Notes: generated by a model from the sequence alone, not told the origin. Shown: positions 1 to 8,995, counted from the stretch's first letter. The stretch: DNA of 10,853 bases from an uncultured Acidaminococcus sp. (GCA_900770265.1 CAAGJR010000154.1:1-10853), one strand, 5' to 3'. A program made the numbers and translations.

Positions 1-650
1 CCGACGGGCCCACGTTTACCAAAATCGCGCAGCTGTGCTGGGAACTGAAGGTGTGGATCCTGGCCGGCAGCCTCTACGAAATCAATCCGGACGATCCCCG
101 GCGGCCGTTCAACACGGCGTTCCTGGTGGACCCCCGGGGCGTGATGGTGGCCAAATACAGCAAGCTGCATCCCTTCGATGTGGTGCTGCCCAGCGGGGTC
201 ACCAGCCGGGAAAGCGACCGGGTGGCGCCGGGCAAGTCCATCGTCACTGTGAATGCGGACTGGCTGAAGGCCGGCCTGGCCATCTGCTACGACATCCGGT
301 TCCCGGAAATGTTCCGGCTCATGGCCCTGGAAGGGGCGAAGATGTTCCTGGTGCCGGCCAATTTCACTGTGAATACGGGGAAGGACCACTGGGAGACCCT
401 GCTGCGGGCCCGGGCCATCGAGAACGAATGTTATGTGATCGCGGCCAACCAGATGGGGAAGAAACCCAAGTTCACGGCCTATGGCAATTCCATGATCATC
501 GACCCCTGGGGCACGGTCATCGCCCGGTCGTCGGACAAACCAGGGTTCATCCTGGCAGAAATCGACCCGGATTACGTGACACAGGTGCGCCAGAGCACGT
601 TCACCCTGGACAACCGGCGGCCGGATGTGTATGAGCTGAAGAAGAAGTGA
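1..650 (+). CDS. Carbon-nitrogen hydrolase, Nit2/omega-amidase-like (5' partial)
   Basis: The frame is open from the window edge (first full codon at 3), so the start lies outside; 215 residues are visible and roughly 50-60 N-terminal residues, including the first catalytic Glu, are missing. The other two members of the nitrilase Glu-Lys-Cys triad are visible: Lys in SKLHPFD (codon 162-164) and Cys in AICYDIRFPE (codon 285-287). The stretch NFTVNTGKDHWETLL followed by RARAIENE matches the Nit2-type omega-amidase pattern (F-x-x-TTG-x-x-HWE). Family enzymes are cytosolic and hydrolyse amides such as alpha-ketoglutaramate to 2-oxoglutarate and ammonia. The substrate here is inferred, and a related deaminated-glutathione or other short-chain amidase is possible. 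The GTG at 51 is internal to the reading frame and should not be taken as the start. The gene ends at TGA 648-650 and is followed by a long gene-free stretch. Confidence 0.88.
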   Translation, partial: DGPTFTKIAQLCWELKVWILAGSLYEINPDDPRRPFNTAFLVDPRGVMVAKYSKLHPFDVVLPSGVTSRESDRVAPGKSIVTVNADWLKAGLAICYDIRFPEMFRLMALEGAKMFLVPANFTVNTGKDHWETLLRARAIENECYVIAANQMGKKPKFTAYGNSMIIDPWGTVIARSSDKPGFILAEIDPDYVTQVRQSTFTLDNRRPDVYELKKK

Positions 651-690
651 GTGGTTAGTGGCTGGTGGTTAGTGGTTAGTGAGTAGTGGC
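651..690. repeat. Short GT-rich degenerate repeat
   Basis: Immediately after the amidase stop codon, the 10-mer GTGGTTAGTG occurs at 651-660 and again at 665-674. Shortened versions follow (GTTAGTG at 675-681, AGTAGTG at 682-688). The composition (almost only G and T with a few A) differs sharply from the surrounding coding DNA. No function can be assigned. It could be a slippage-generated microsatellite-like tract or the outer edge of the neighbouring hairpin-rich element. Confidence 0.5.
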
Positions 691-712
691 CCGACCGGAG
701 ACCTGGGTTCGG

Positions 713-890
713 ACGTTTTGTCCTTCCCTGAAAGGGAAGGGGTAAGCAGGGAGCCCATGCTTTAGCGTGGAGCTCATCGCTTATGCCGTAGCTGACCGTC
801 CGTATGGACGGTGGATGGGTCTTACATCGGGTGTGAGACCCCCTACCCGCAAGCGGGTCCTTTCCCCCTTTCAGGGGGACACAAATGCGT
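713..890. repeat. Hairpin-rich intergenic element with inverted-repeat ends (MITE-like or structured RNA)
   Basis: Both ends carry the same core in opposite orientation: CCCTGAAAGGG at 726-736 on the left and CCCTTTCAGGG at 866-876 on the right. The similarity extends loosely outward (ACG..TTTGT, matched at 713-721 and, inverted, 881-890). Each end is itself a hairpin: stem 722-729/733-740 on the left and 864-868/874-878 on the right. Inside are further perfect stems: ACCGTCC-GTAT-GGACGGT (795-812), GGGTCT/AGACCC (817-822/836-841) and ACCCGC-AA-GCGGGT (845-858). No open frame of useful length or coding bias is visible, and I found no clear target-site duplication. The architecture fits a non-autonomous miniature element or dispersed palindromic repeat. 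A structured 3' UTR RNA of the amidase transcript is an alternative. Only one copy lies in this window, so dispersal is untested. Confidence 0.45.
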
Positions 891-897
891 ATGACGG

Positions 898-926
898 GGG
901 CTGTGAGTAATCACAGCCCTTTTTTT
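898..926 (+). terminator. Intrinsic terminator downstream of the amidase gene
   Basis: A perfect 9-bp stem GGGCTGTGA/TCACAGCCC (898-906 and 911-919) with loop GTAA is followed by seven T (920-926). It is placed to end transcription from the amidase gene and shields the symporter promoter just downstream. Confidence 0.88.
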
Positions 927-944
927 CTGTATACTGTATAATTT

Positions 945-974
945 TCAACATTCCTGCGGGATATCGTGTATAAT
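945..974 (+). promoter_or_regulatory. Putative sigma-70/SigA-type promoter of the symporter gene
   Basis: A perfect TATAAT (969-974), directly preceded by TG, lies 18 bases downstream of TCAACA (945-950), which matches four of six -35 consensus bases. An AT-rich stretch surrounds it in otherwise GC-rich DNA. Transcription would begin near 981, giving a leader of about 60 nucleotides. A second TATAAT at 937-942 has no credible -35 partner. Confidence 0.6.
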
Positions 975-992
975 AATATGTAAATCTAATAC

Positions 993-1017
993 GGTTTTCC
1001 GATGAGGACGGAAAACC
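993..1017 (+). promoter_or_regulatory. Leader hairpin upstream of the symporter ribosome-binding site
   Basis: A perfect 9-bp stem GGTTTTCCG (993-1001) / CGGAAAACC (1009-1017) encloses the 7-base loop ATGAGGA. It lies within the predicted 5' UTR and ends eight bases before the Shine-Dalgarno AGGGAGGA (1025-1032). No T-tract follows, so it is not an ordinary terminator. Its role is unknown; mRNA stabilisation or translational control is possible. It does not match a riboswitch class that I can recognise. Confidence 0.5.
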
Positions 1018-1041
1018 CCATGAAAGGGAGGACTACAATCA

Positions 1042-2448
1042 ATGTCACAACTACTCACCACAATGGATGACGTCCTGTATTATCCCATCCTGATCATCGT
1101 CCTGCTGGCGGCTGGTCTGTTCTTTACGTTCCGGACCCGTCTGATCCAGTTCCGGTGGTTCCGGGAATGCATCCGCGTCGTGATGCAGAAACCCAGCAAA
1201 GAGGGGTCTGTTTCTTCGTTCCAGGCCCTGATGGTTTCCACCGCTTCCCGGGTGGGTACCGGCAACATCATCGGCATTTCCACGGCCCTGTGCCTGGGCG
1301 GTTTCGGTGCTGTGTTCTGGATGTGGGCCATCGCCATCATCGGCGGCGCCACGGCCTTCATCGAAAGCACCCTGGCCCAGGTGTACAAACGGCGGGATGC
1401 CAACGGGGACAGCTACGGCGGCCCGGCGTACTACATCGAAATCGCCCTGCACAACAAACTGCTGGCCAGCGCTTTCGCCTTCTTCCTGATCATCACCTAC
1501 GCCGGCGGTTTCAATGCCCTGGCTTCCTACAACCTGCAGTCCACGTTCAGTGTGTACGGGTTCTATGACAAGGCCACCACGCCCTGGCTCATCGGGGGGA
1601 TCCTGGCCATCCTGGTTGGCTACTGCCTGGTGGGCGGCGGCAAACGGATCATGCACGTGACGGAAGTGCTGGTTCCCTTCATGGGCGTGCTGTACGTACT
1701 GCTCAGCCTGGTGATCATCGTCATGCACCTGAACATGATCCCCTCCGTGCTGGGCGCCATGTTCGCCGATGCCTTCGACTTCCAGAAGATCCTGGGCGGC
1801 ATCAGCGGTTCCTGCATGATGTACGGCATCAAGCGGGGCCTGTATTCCAACGAAGCCGGTGTAGGGTCTGCTCCTAACGCCGCAGCTGCTGCCGACGTTT
1901 CCCATCCGGCCCAGCAGGGTCTGGTGCAGATGCTGTCCGTCTTCATCGATACGCTGCTGTGCACCTCCACCGCTCTCATGTGCATGTTCTCCGGCGTGGT
2001 TCCCACCAAGGCCCTGGCCGGGGCTCCCTATGTACAGAAAGCCACCCAGGTGGACTTCGGGACCTTCGGTCCCATCATGATCACCGTGGCCATGGTGCTG
2101 TTCGCCTTCACCACCCTGATCGGCAACCTGTTCTATGTGGACAACTGCCTGGCCTACCTGAACGGCAAGAAGAAACCCAGTGACAGCTTCATGAAGCTGT
2201 TCAAGGTGGTGGCTGTGCTGGTGATCTTCGTAGGCGCCGGCATGAGCATGGACAACGCCTGGGCTGTGGCCGATATCTGCATGGCCTTCATGTGCCTGAT
2301 CAACATCCCGTCCATCCTGGCCCTGAACGGTACGGCCATCGCCGTCATGGACGACTACGGCCGCCAGCTGGATGCCGGTGTGGAGAACCCGGTGTTCAAA
2401 GCCAAGGATATCGGGCTGGATGAATCCGACCTGGAATACTGGAAATAA
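1042..2448 (+). CDS. AGCS-family sodium(or proton):alanine/glycine symporter
   Basis: This 468-residue polytopic inner-membrane protein couples uptake of small neutral amino acids (alanine or glycine in characterised relatives) to a cation gradient. Two hallmark regions of the Alanine or Glycine:Cation Symporter family are present. The first is STASRVGTGNIIGISTALCL, running into GGFGAVFWMW, at residues 66-95. The second is SNEAGVGSAPNAAAAADVSH, followed by PAQQGLVQ, at 269-296. Roughly ten hydrophobic segments are visible, including about 12-30, 78-105, 140-162, 182-200, 207-229, 294-320, 340-366, 385-402 and 408-430. Length is normal for the family. The usual GGPGA of the first motif reads GGFGA here. 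The ATG at 1042 follows the Shine-Dalgarno AGGGAGGA by nine bases. The gene has its own promoter and a downstream terminator, so it is probably monocistronic. The exact substrate cannot be read from the sequence. Confidence 0.95.
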   Translation: MSQLLTTMDDVLYYPILIIVLLAAGLFFTFRTRLIQFRWFRECIRVVMQKPSKEGSVSSFQALMVSTASRVGTGNIIGISTALCLGGFGAVFWMWAIAIIGGATAFIESTLAQVYKRRDANGDSYGGPAYYIEIALHNKLLASAFAFFLIITYAGGFNALASYNLQSTFSVYGFYDKATTPWLIGGILAILVGYCLVGGGKRIMHVTEVLVPFMGVLYVLLSLVIIVMHLNMIPSVLGAMFADAFDFQKILGGISGSCMMYGIKRGLYSNEAGVGSAPNAAAAADVSHPAQQGLVQMLSVFIDTLLCTSTALMCMFSGVVPTKALAGAPYVQKATQVDFGTFGPIMITVAMVLFAFTTLIGNLFYVDNCLAYLNGKKKPSDSFMKLFKVVAVLVIFVGAGMSMDNAWAVADICMAFMCLINIPSILALNGTAIAVMDDYGRQLDAGVENPVFKAKDIGLDESDLEYWK

Positions 2449-2468
2449 GCCATACGCTTTCAAAATCT

Positions 2469-2500
2469 GCCGCTTCCGATCCTCACGGAAGCGGCTTTTT
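2469..2500 (+). terminator. Intrinsic terminator of the symporter gene
   Basis: A perfect 10-bp GC-rich stem GCCGCTTCCG/CGGAAGCGGC (2469-2478 and 2486-2495) with loop ATCCTCA is followed by five T (2496-2500). It separates the symporter transcript from the tig promoter. Confidence 0.92.
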
Positions 2501-2511
2501 CTGACTTTTTG

Positions 2512-2540
2512 TTGCTTATTTCAACCTTTTGTGCTATGCT
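2512..2540 (+). promoter_or_regulatory. Putative extended -10 promoter of the tig-clp-lon cluster
   Basis: TTGCTT (2512-2517) is followed after exactly 17 bases by TATGCT (2535-2540), with an extended -10 TG at 2532-2533. The region is AT-rich and lies between the symporter terminator and tig. It implies a leader of about 80 nucleotides. I see no CIRCE (TTAGCACTC-N9-GAGTGCTAA) or CtsR heptamer repeat near it, so housekeeping expression is more likely than HrcA or CtsR control. Confidence 0.6.
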
Positions 2541-2629
2541 ATATGAGCGGTTTTTTAAGCAATTACAGACAGACTGTTAAGCATCCAATACGAATAATGG
2601 CTGACAGCATGTGAGGAGGATTTTTTTAA

Positions 2630-3952
2630 ATGAGCGTTTCCGTAGAAAGAAAAGGTAATGAAGCAACTCTGAAAGTATCTTTGCCGGTAGAAGACGTAGC
2701 CAAAGCCTTCGAAAAAGCAGTTGCCAAGATCAATAAACAAGTGACGATCCCTGGTTTCCGTAAGGGCAAAGCTCCCCGCCGGGTACTGGAACTGCACGTT
2801 GGCAAGGATGCCATCAAAGAAGAAGCCTTTGAAATCGCTGCCAACGAACAATATAGAGAAGCCCTGAAAGAAAACTCCTGGGTGCCTGTTTCCGATCCTG
2901 AAATCAAAGATTCCACCTTCGAAGAAGGCAAACCCATGGAAATGACCCTGGTGGTCACTCTGCGTCCGGAACCGGAACTGGGCGAATACAAGGGCCTGGA
3001 AGTGGAAAAGAAAGAAAAAGAAATCACGGACGCTGATGTAGATAAAGAAGTTGAAAATCTGCAGAAACGGGCTACCAAGATGGTAGAAGCTCCGGAAGGC
3101 AAAGCCCTGGAAAAAGGCGACCTGGCCATCATCGATTTCGCCGGCACCATCGACGGTGAAGCTTTCGACGGCGGCGAAGGCAAGGGCTATCCTCTGGAAG
3201 TGGGCAGCGGCAGCTTCATCCCCGGCTTCGAAGATCAGCTGGTGGGCCTGAAGAAGGGCGAATCCACTGACGTGAACGTAACGTTCCCCGAAGACTACAT
3301 GGCCAAGGAACTGGCTGGTAAAAAGGCTGTGTTCAAAGTGACCGTGCAGGACGTGAAAGTGAAAGACGTTCCCGAAGTGACCGACGAACTGATCGCCGCC
3401 AACAGCGACAGCAAGACCGTTGCTGAATTCCGCGAAAAGACCATGGACCGCATGAAGAAGGCCGAAGCCCAGCGCGCTCAGTCCGCTTACGAAGCTGACC
3501 TGATCAAAAAGGCTGTGGACAACGCCAAATTCGAAGTTCCTGATGTGATGGTGACCCAGCGTGCCAACCAGATGATGGACGAACTGGCCCTGAACCTGGA
3601 ACAGCACAAGATGAGCCTGCCTCTGTACCTGCAATACCTGGGCAAAGATGTGAAGACCTACCGGGATGAACAGAAACCCGTAGCTCTGGAAAACATCAAG
3701 ACCGACCTGGTACTGGATGCCATCGCTCTGAAGGAAGAAATCAAAGTTTCCGAAGACGAAATCCGCAAGGAAATGGAACAACTGGGTGCTATGCACGGTG
3801 CCACTCTGAGACAGGTCGAAAAGATCGTCAAGGAAAACGGCTCCCTGGCTGTGCTGGTTGCCAACATTGCCCGCCGGAAAGCAGCCCGTCTGGTCATCGA
3901 CAGCGCCAAGAACGCTCCGAAGGCTGAAGAAGCTGCTGCTGAAGAAAAATAA
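2630..3952 (+). CDS. tig: Trigger factor (ribosome-associated chaperone and peptidyl-prolyl isomerase)
   Basis: Trigger factor binds the ribosome at the exit tunnel and shields and folds nascent chains in the cytosol. The 440-residue length is typical. The N-terminal domain carries the ribosome-docking signature GFRKGKAPR at residues 42-50. The FKBP-type PPIase domain spans about 155-245, with GDLAIIDFAGTIDGEAFDGG and the GSFIPGFEDQLVGLKKGE segment. A long helical C-terminal chaperone domain follows and ends in an acidic Ala/Glu tail. The ATG at 2630 lies 9 bases after the strong Shine-Dalgarno GAGGAGGA (2613-2620). The gene ends in tandem TAATAA and is followed 21 bases later by clpP, so co-transcription is likely. 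Codons, especially in the first third, end in A or T more often than in lon or clpX downstream, as expected for a highly expressed gene. Confidence 0.97.
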   Translation: MSVSVERKGNEATLKVSLPVEDVAKAFEKAVAKINKQVTIPGFRKGKAPRRVLELHVGKDAIKEEAFEIAANEQYREALKENSWVPVSDPEIKDSTFEEGKPMEMTLVVTLRPEPELGEYKGLEVEKKEKEITDADVDKEVENLQKRATKMVEAPEGKALEKGDLAIIDFAGTIDGEAFDGGEGKGYPLEVGSGSFIPGFEDQLVGLKKGESTDVNVTFPEDYMAKELAGKKAVFKVTVQDVKVKDVPEVTDELIAANSDSKTVAEFREKTMDRMKKAEAQRAQSAYEADLIKKAVDNAKFEVPDVMVTQRANQMMDELALNLEQHKMSLPLYLQYLGKDVKTYRDEQKPVALENIKTDLVLDAIALKEEIKVSEDEIRKEMEQLGAMHGATLRQVEKIVKENGSLAVLVANIARRKAARLVIDSAKNAPKAEEAAAEEK

Positions 3953-3973
3953 TAACCGTTGGAGGTGGACGGC

Positions 3974-4567
3974 ATGAGCTATGTGCCTATTGTGGTGGAA
4001 CAGACCAGTAAGGGCGAACGGAGCTATGATATCTATTCCCGGCTGCTGAAAGATCGCATCATCTTTGTCACCGGTGAAATCGAAGATCACATGGCCAACC
4101 TGATCATTGCCCAGCTGCTGTTCCTGGAATCCGAGGATCCGGATAAGGATGTCCATCTCTATATCAACAGCCCCGGCGGCAGTGTCAGCGCCGGGCTGGC
4201 GATTTATGACACCATGCAGTACATCCGGCCGGATGTGTCCACCATCTGTGTAGGGATGGCGGCCTCCATGGCCTCCGTACTGCTGGCTGCCGGTGCCAAG
4301 GGAAAACGCTTTGCCCTGCCCCATTCCAGAGTGATGATCCATCAGCCTCTGGGCGGCGCTCAGGGCCAGGCCACGGACATCGAGATCCATGCCCGTGAAA
4401 TCCTGCGCATCCGGGAAGAGATGAACGAGATCCTGGCGCACCACACCGGCCAGACCCCGGAACAGATCCAGAAGGATACGGAACGGGATCATTTCATGAC
4501 CGCGGTGGAAGCCGAACAATACGGTCTGATCGACCAGGTGGTCCATCAGATCAAGACCCAAAAATAA
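3974..4567 (+). CDS. clpP: ATP-dependent Clp protease proteolytic subunit ClpP
   Basis: ClpP forms the tetradecameric serine-protease barrel that degrades proteins unfolded by a Clp ATPase such as ClpX, encoded next. The protein is 197 residues, the usual size. The catalytic triad is complete: Ser98 in VGMAASMAS, His123 in VMIHQPLGG and Asp172 in ERDHF. The YINSPGGSVSAG segment (residues 63-74), which forms the oxyanion/handle region, is intact. The N-terminus MSYVPIVVEQTSKGER is a typical short propeptide plus axial loop. I chose ATG 3974 because GGAGGTGG (3961-3968) is a correctly spaced ribosome-binding site. An in-frame TTG at 3959 lies upstream of that site and would add five atypical residues. 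The gene starts 21 bases after tig and is followed by clpX after 47 bases. Confidence 0.97.
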   Translation: MSYVPIVVEQTSKGERSYDIYSRLLKDRIIFVTGEIEDHMANLIIAQLLFLESEDPDKDVHLYINSPGGSVSAGLAIYDTMQYIRPDVSTICVGMAASMASVLLAAGAKGKRFALPHSRVMIHQPLGGAQGQATDIEIHAREILRIREEMNEILAHHTGQTPEQIQKDTERDHFMTAVEAEQYGLIDQVVHQIKTQK

Positions 4568-4614
4568 GGGGTAAGAACTGACCATCTTGCCCTGACTGTG
4601 AGGAGGGGATCCAG

Positions 4615-5892
4615 ATGGGATACGATGATCAAAACAATCTGGACGGACCAGACTATACCTGCTCGTTCTGCGGCAAGAAGCAGAGCCAGGTAAAGAAACT
4701 GATTGCCGGCCACAATGTTTTCATTTGTGATGAATGTGTTGCTCTGTGCAACGAAATGCTGGAAAAGGACCTGAAAGGGCCGGCGGAGGAACAAATCACC
4801 GACCTGCCCAAGCCCAAGGAAATCAAGGCCATCCTGGACGAATACGTCATCGGCCAGGAAGAAGCCAAGAAGACCCTGGCCGTAGCGGTGTACAACCACT
4901 ACAAACGGATCAACTACGAACAGGGCCAGCACCGGGACGATGTGGAACTGCAGAAGTCCAACATCCTGATGCTGGGGCCCACCGGCAGCGGCAAGACCCT
5001 GCTGGCCCAGACCCTGGCCAAGATCCTGAAGGTCCCCTTTGCCATCGCCGACGCCACCAGCCTGACGGAAGCCGGGTATGTGGGCGAGGACGTGGAAAAC
5101 ATCCTGCTGCGGCTGATCCAGAATGCGGACTATGATATCGAGCGGGCCGAACGGGGCATCGTCTATATCGATGAAATCGATAAGATCTCCCGGAAATCCG
5201 AAAACCCCTCCATCACCCGGGACGTATCGGGCGAAGGGGTGCAGCAGGCTCTGCTGAAGATCCTGGAAGGGACGGTTGCCAACGTACCGCCGCAAGGTGG
5301 CCGGAAGCACCCCCATCAGGAACTGATCCAGATCGATACCACGAACATTCTGTTCATCTGCGGCGGTGCCTTTGCCGGACTGGAGAACGTGATCAACGCC
5401 CGGACCGGCAAGAAGAGCATGGGCTTCGGGGCCGAAATCCCCACCCAGGCCGAAAAGAAGAGTGAGAACCCCTTCCGGCATGTGCTTCCCGAAGACTTCG
5501 TGAAGTACGGGCTGATCCCCGAATTCGTGGGACGGCTGCCGGTGGTGGTCACCCTGGACAACCTGGATGAAAAGGCCCTGGTACGGATCCTGACGGAACC
5601 GAAGAACGCTCTGACCAAGCAGTACGAACACCTGCTGGCCATGGACCACGTGGAACTGGACTTCGAGGATGATGCGCTGAAAGCCATCGCCCATGAGGCC
5701 CTGGCCCGGAACGCCGGCGCCAGAGGGCTGCGGGCCATCATCGAAGGCATCATGAAGAACGTGATGTACGAGGTGCCCAGCCGGGACAACGTGGAAAAAT
5801 GCATTGTGACAGCCGATGTGGTCACCAAACACAAGGACCCCAAACTGCTGCTCAAAGAACAAGACAATACGGATACAAGAAAGAAAGCCTAG
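4615..5892 (+). CDS. clpX: ATP-dependent Clp protease ATP-binding subunit ClpX
   Basis: This AAA+ unfoldase delivers tagged substrates to ClpP; its length of 425 residues is normal. The N-terminal C4 zinc-binding domain has Cys16, Cys19, Cys38 and Cys41 (CSFC...CDEC). Walker A GPTGSGKT is at 121-128, Walker B IVYIDEID at 182-189, the pore loop GYVG at 154-157, the RKH substrate-entry loop at 230-232, and the sensor-2 Arg at 370 in GARGLR. The ClpP-docking loop, IGF or LGF in most relatives, reads MGF (269-271, in KKSMGFGAE). This still fits the hydrophobic tripeptide needed for docking. The ATG at 4615 follows AGGAGGGG (4601-4608). It lies in the same transcription direction and probably the same transcript as tig and clpP. 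A terminator-like hairpin follows the stop codon. Confidence 0.98.
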   Translation: MGYDDQNNLDGPDYTCSFCGKKQSQVKKLIAGHNVFICDECVALCNEMLEKDLKGPAEEQITDLPKPKEIKAILDEYVIGQEEAKKTLAVAVYNHYKRINYEQGQHRDDVELQKSNILMLGPTGSGKTLLAQTLAKILKVPFAIADATSLTEAGYVGEDVENILLRLIQNADYDIERAERGIVYIDEIDKISRKSENPSITRDVSGEGVQQALLKILEGTVANVPPQGGRKHPHQELIQIDTTNILFICGGAFAGLENVINARTGKKSMGFGAEIPTQAEKKSENPFRHVLPEDFVKYGLIPEFVGRLPVVVTLDNLDEKALVRILTEPKNALTKQYEHLLAMDHVELDFEDDALKAIAHEALARNAGARGLRAIIEGIMKNVMYEVPSRDNVEKCIVTADVVTKHKDPKLLLKEQDNTDTRKKA

Positions 5893-5898
5893 GGAAAA

Positions 5899-5932
5899 GG
5901 AAAAGGGGTGCGCTCATCCCTTTTCCCTTTTT
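5899..5932 (+). terminator. Intercistronic terminator or attenuator between clpX and lon
   Basis: The segment GGAAAAGGGGTG (5899-5910), loop CGCT, then CATCCCTTTTCC (5915-5926) forms a 12-bp stem with a single G-T wobble. CTTTTT (5927-5932) and CTC follow. This looks like an intrinsic terminator sitting inside a co-oriented gene cluster. Only about 30 bases separate it from the lon start, and I see no promoter in that gap. Lon expression would therefore depend on read-through or on a promoter inside clpX that I cannot identify. Confidence 0.7.
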
Positions 5933-5961
5933 CTCTATCTCGATAAGGACGGTGAAACGAT

Positions 5962-8280
<2,319 letters not shown>

Positions 8281-8281
8281 C

Positions 8282-8911
8282 ATGGCCGGGAACCAGTGGG
8301 ATATCATCGGTGCCAGCTATGTGGCCTCGGCGGTGAAAGCCACCCAGTATCCCCAGGATACCATCGATGAGGTGGCGTTCATCGGCCGCAGCAACGTGGG
8401 GAAATCCTCCCTGCTGAACTCCCTGGCCCGGCGGAAGGGCCTGGCCAGGGTGAGCAGTTCGCCGGGCAAGACCCAGACCATCAACTTCTACTCCTTCCAG
8501 GCCAAGCGGACGGTGGAGGAGCAGGTGGAGCGGCACACGTTCTACGCCGTGGACCTGCCGGGCTACGGGTTCGCCCGGACCAGCAAAGGGAACAAGGAGC
8601 AGTGGTCGGCCTTCATCTGCAAGTACATGGAGAACTCTCCGTACCTGAAGCTGGTGTGCGTGCTCATGGATATCCGGCACGCGCCCATGGAAAGCGATAT
8701 CGACTGCTACCAGTGGCTGCTGAACCTGGGGTTGCCCATCGTGATCATCCTGACAAAGAGCGACAAGCTCAGCAAGAACGCGGTGGCCAGTCAGACGGCT
8801 CTCTACAGGAAGACGTTCGGTCTGGGAGACGACCGGGTCATCGCCTACAGCTCTACGAACCATAATGCACGGAAAGACCTGATCGGAAAGATCATGGACT
8901 ACCTGAAATGA
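8282..8911 (+). CDS. engB: Ribosome-biogenesis GTP-binding protein EngB (YihA/YsxC)
   Basis: EngB is an essential TRAFAC-class GTPase required for late assembly of the large ribosomal subunit. The 209-residue protein has all G motifs: G1 GRSNVGKS at 35-42, a G2 Thr in SSSPGKTQTINF (58-69), G3 DLPG at 91-94 within DLPGYGFA, G4 TKSD at 158-161 and G5 near YSST at 189-192. The ATG at 8282 follows the lon stop (8278-8280) by one base, and its Shine-Dalgarno GGAGGA (8271-8276) lies inside the lon reading frame. Translation is therefore probably coupled to lon. The lon-engB (ysxC) pairing is well known from Bacillus. The stop overlaps the first base of the terminator that closes the cluster. Confidence 0.97.
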   Translation: MAGNQWDIIGASYVASAVKATQYPQDTIDEVAFIGRSNVGKSSLLNSLARRKGLARVSSSPGKTQTINFYSFQAKRTVEEQVERHTFYAVDLPGYGFARTSKGNKEQWSAFICKYMENSPYLKLVCVLMDIRHAPMESDIDCYQWLLNLGLPIVIILTKSDKLSKNAVASQTALYRKTFGLGDDRVIAYSSTNHNARKDLIGKIMDYLK

Positions 8912-8945
8912 AAAAGGGGTGTGAGAAATCACACCCCTTTTTGTC
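8911..8945 (+). terminator. Intrinsic terminator closing the tig-to-engB cluster
   Basis: A perfect 14-bp stem AAAAAGGGGTGTGA/TCACACCCCTTTTT (8911-8924 and 8929-8942) with loop GAAA. The A-tract on one side and T-tract on the other mean it could act in both directions. It starts at the last base of the engB stop codon. Confidence 0.93.
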
Positions 8946-8966
8946 ATAGCATTCTTTTGCAGCTCC

Positions 8967-8995
8967 TTTACTGTTTTTGAAAAATATTGTACAAT
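8967..8995 (+). promoter_or_regulatory. Putative promoter of the NUDIX hydrolase gene
   Basis: TTTACT (8967-8972, four of six -35 bases) is followed after 17 bases by TACAAT (8990-8995, five of six -10 bases). It lies in a markedly AT-rich stretch just after the engB terminator. An overlapping alternative, TTGAAA at 8977-8982 with TTATGT 17 bases on, is also possible. The leader would be about 30 nucleotides. Confidence 0.55.

Noticed and set aside
35..634. Alternative-frame plus-strand ORF overlapping the amidase
   Set aside because: It is Gly/Pro/Arg-rich with no motif, while the overlapping frame contains the nitrilase Lys and Cys signatures.
901..916. CRP-like palindrome TGTGA-N4-TCACA
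   Set aside because: The spacer is four bases rather than six, and the palindrome is the apical stem of a terminator followed by a T-tract.
1002..1070. Possible leader peptide starting at ATG 1002 and overlapping the symporter start
   Set aside because: It has no Shine-Dalgarno, its start lies in the hairpin loop, and its 22 codons show no runs of a regulatory amino acid.
2541..2629. Riboswitch or heat-shock operator in the tig leader
   Set aside because: No stable conserved fold, CIRCE or CtsR heptamer could be recognised in this short AT-rich leader.
3959..3973. TTG start for clpP giving five extra residues
   Set aside because: The strong ribosome-binding site GGAGGTGG lies inside this stretch and fits ATG 3974, whose protein aligns with the family N-terminus.
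5797..5826. Inverted repeat GTGAC/GTCAC near the clpX 3' end as a possible operator
   Set aside because: The arms are only five bases, lie within coding sequence and have no promoter elements near them; chance occurrence is likely.
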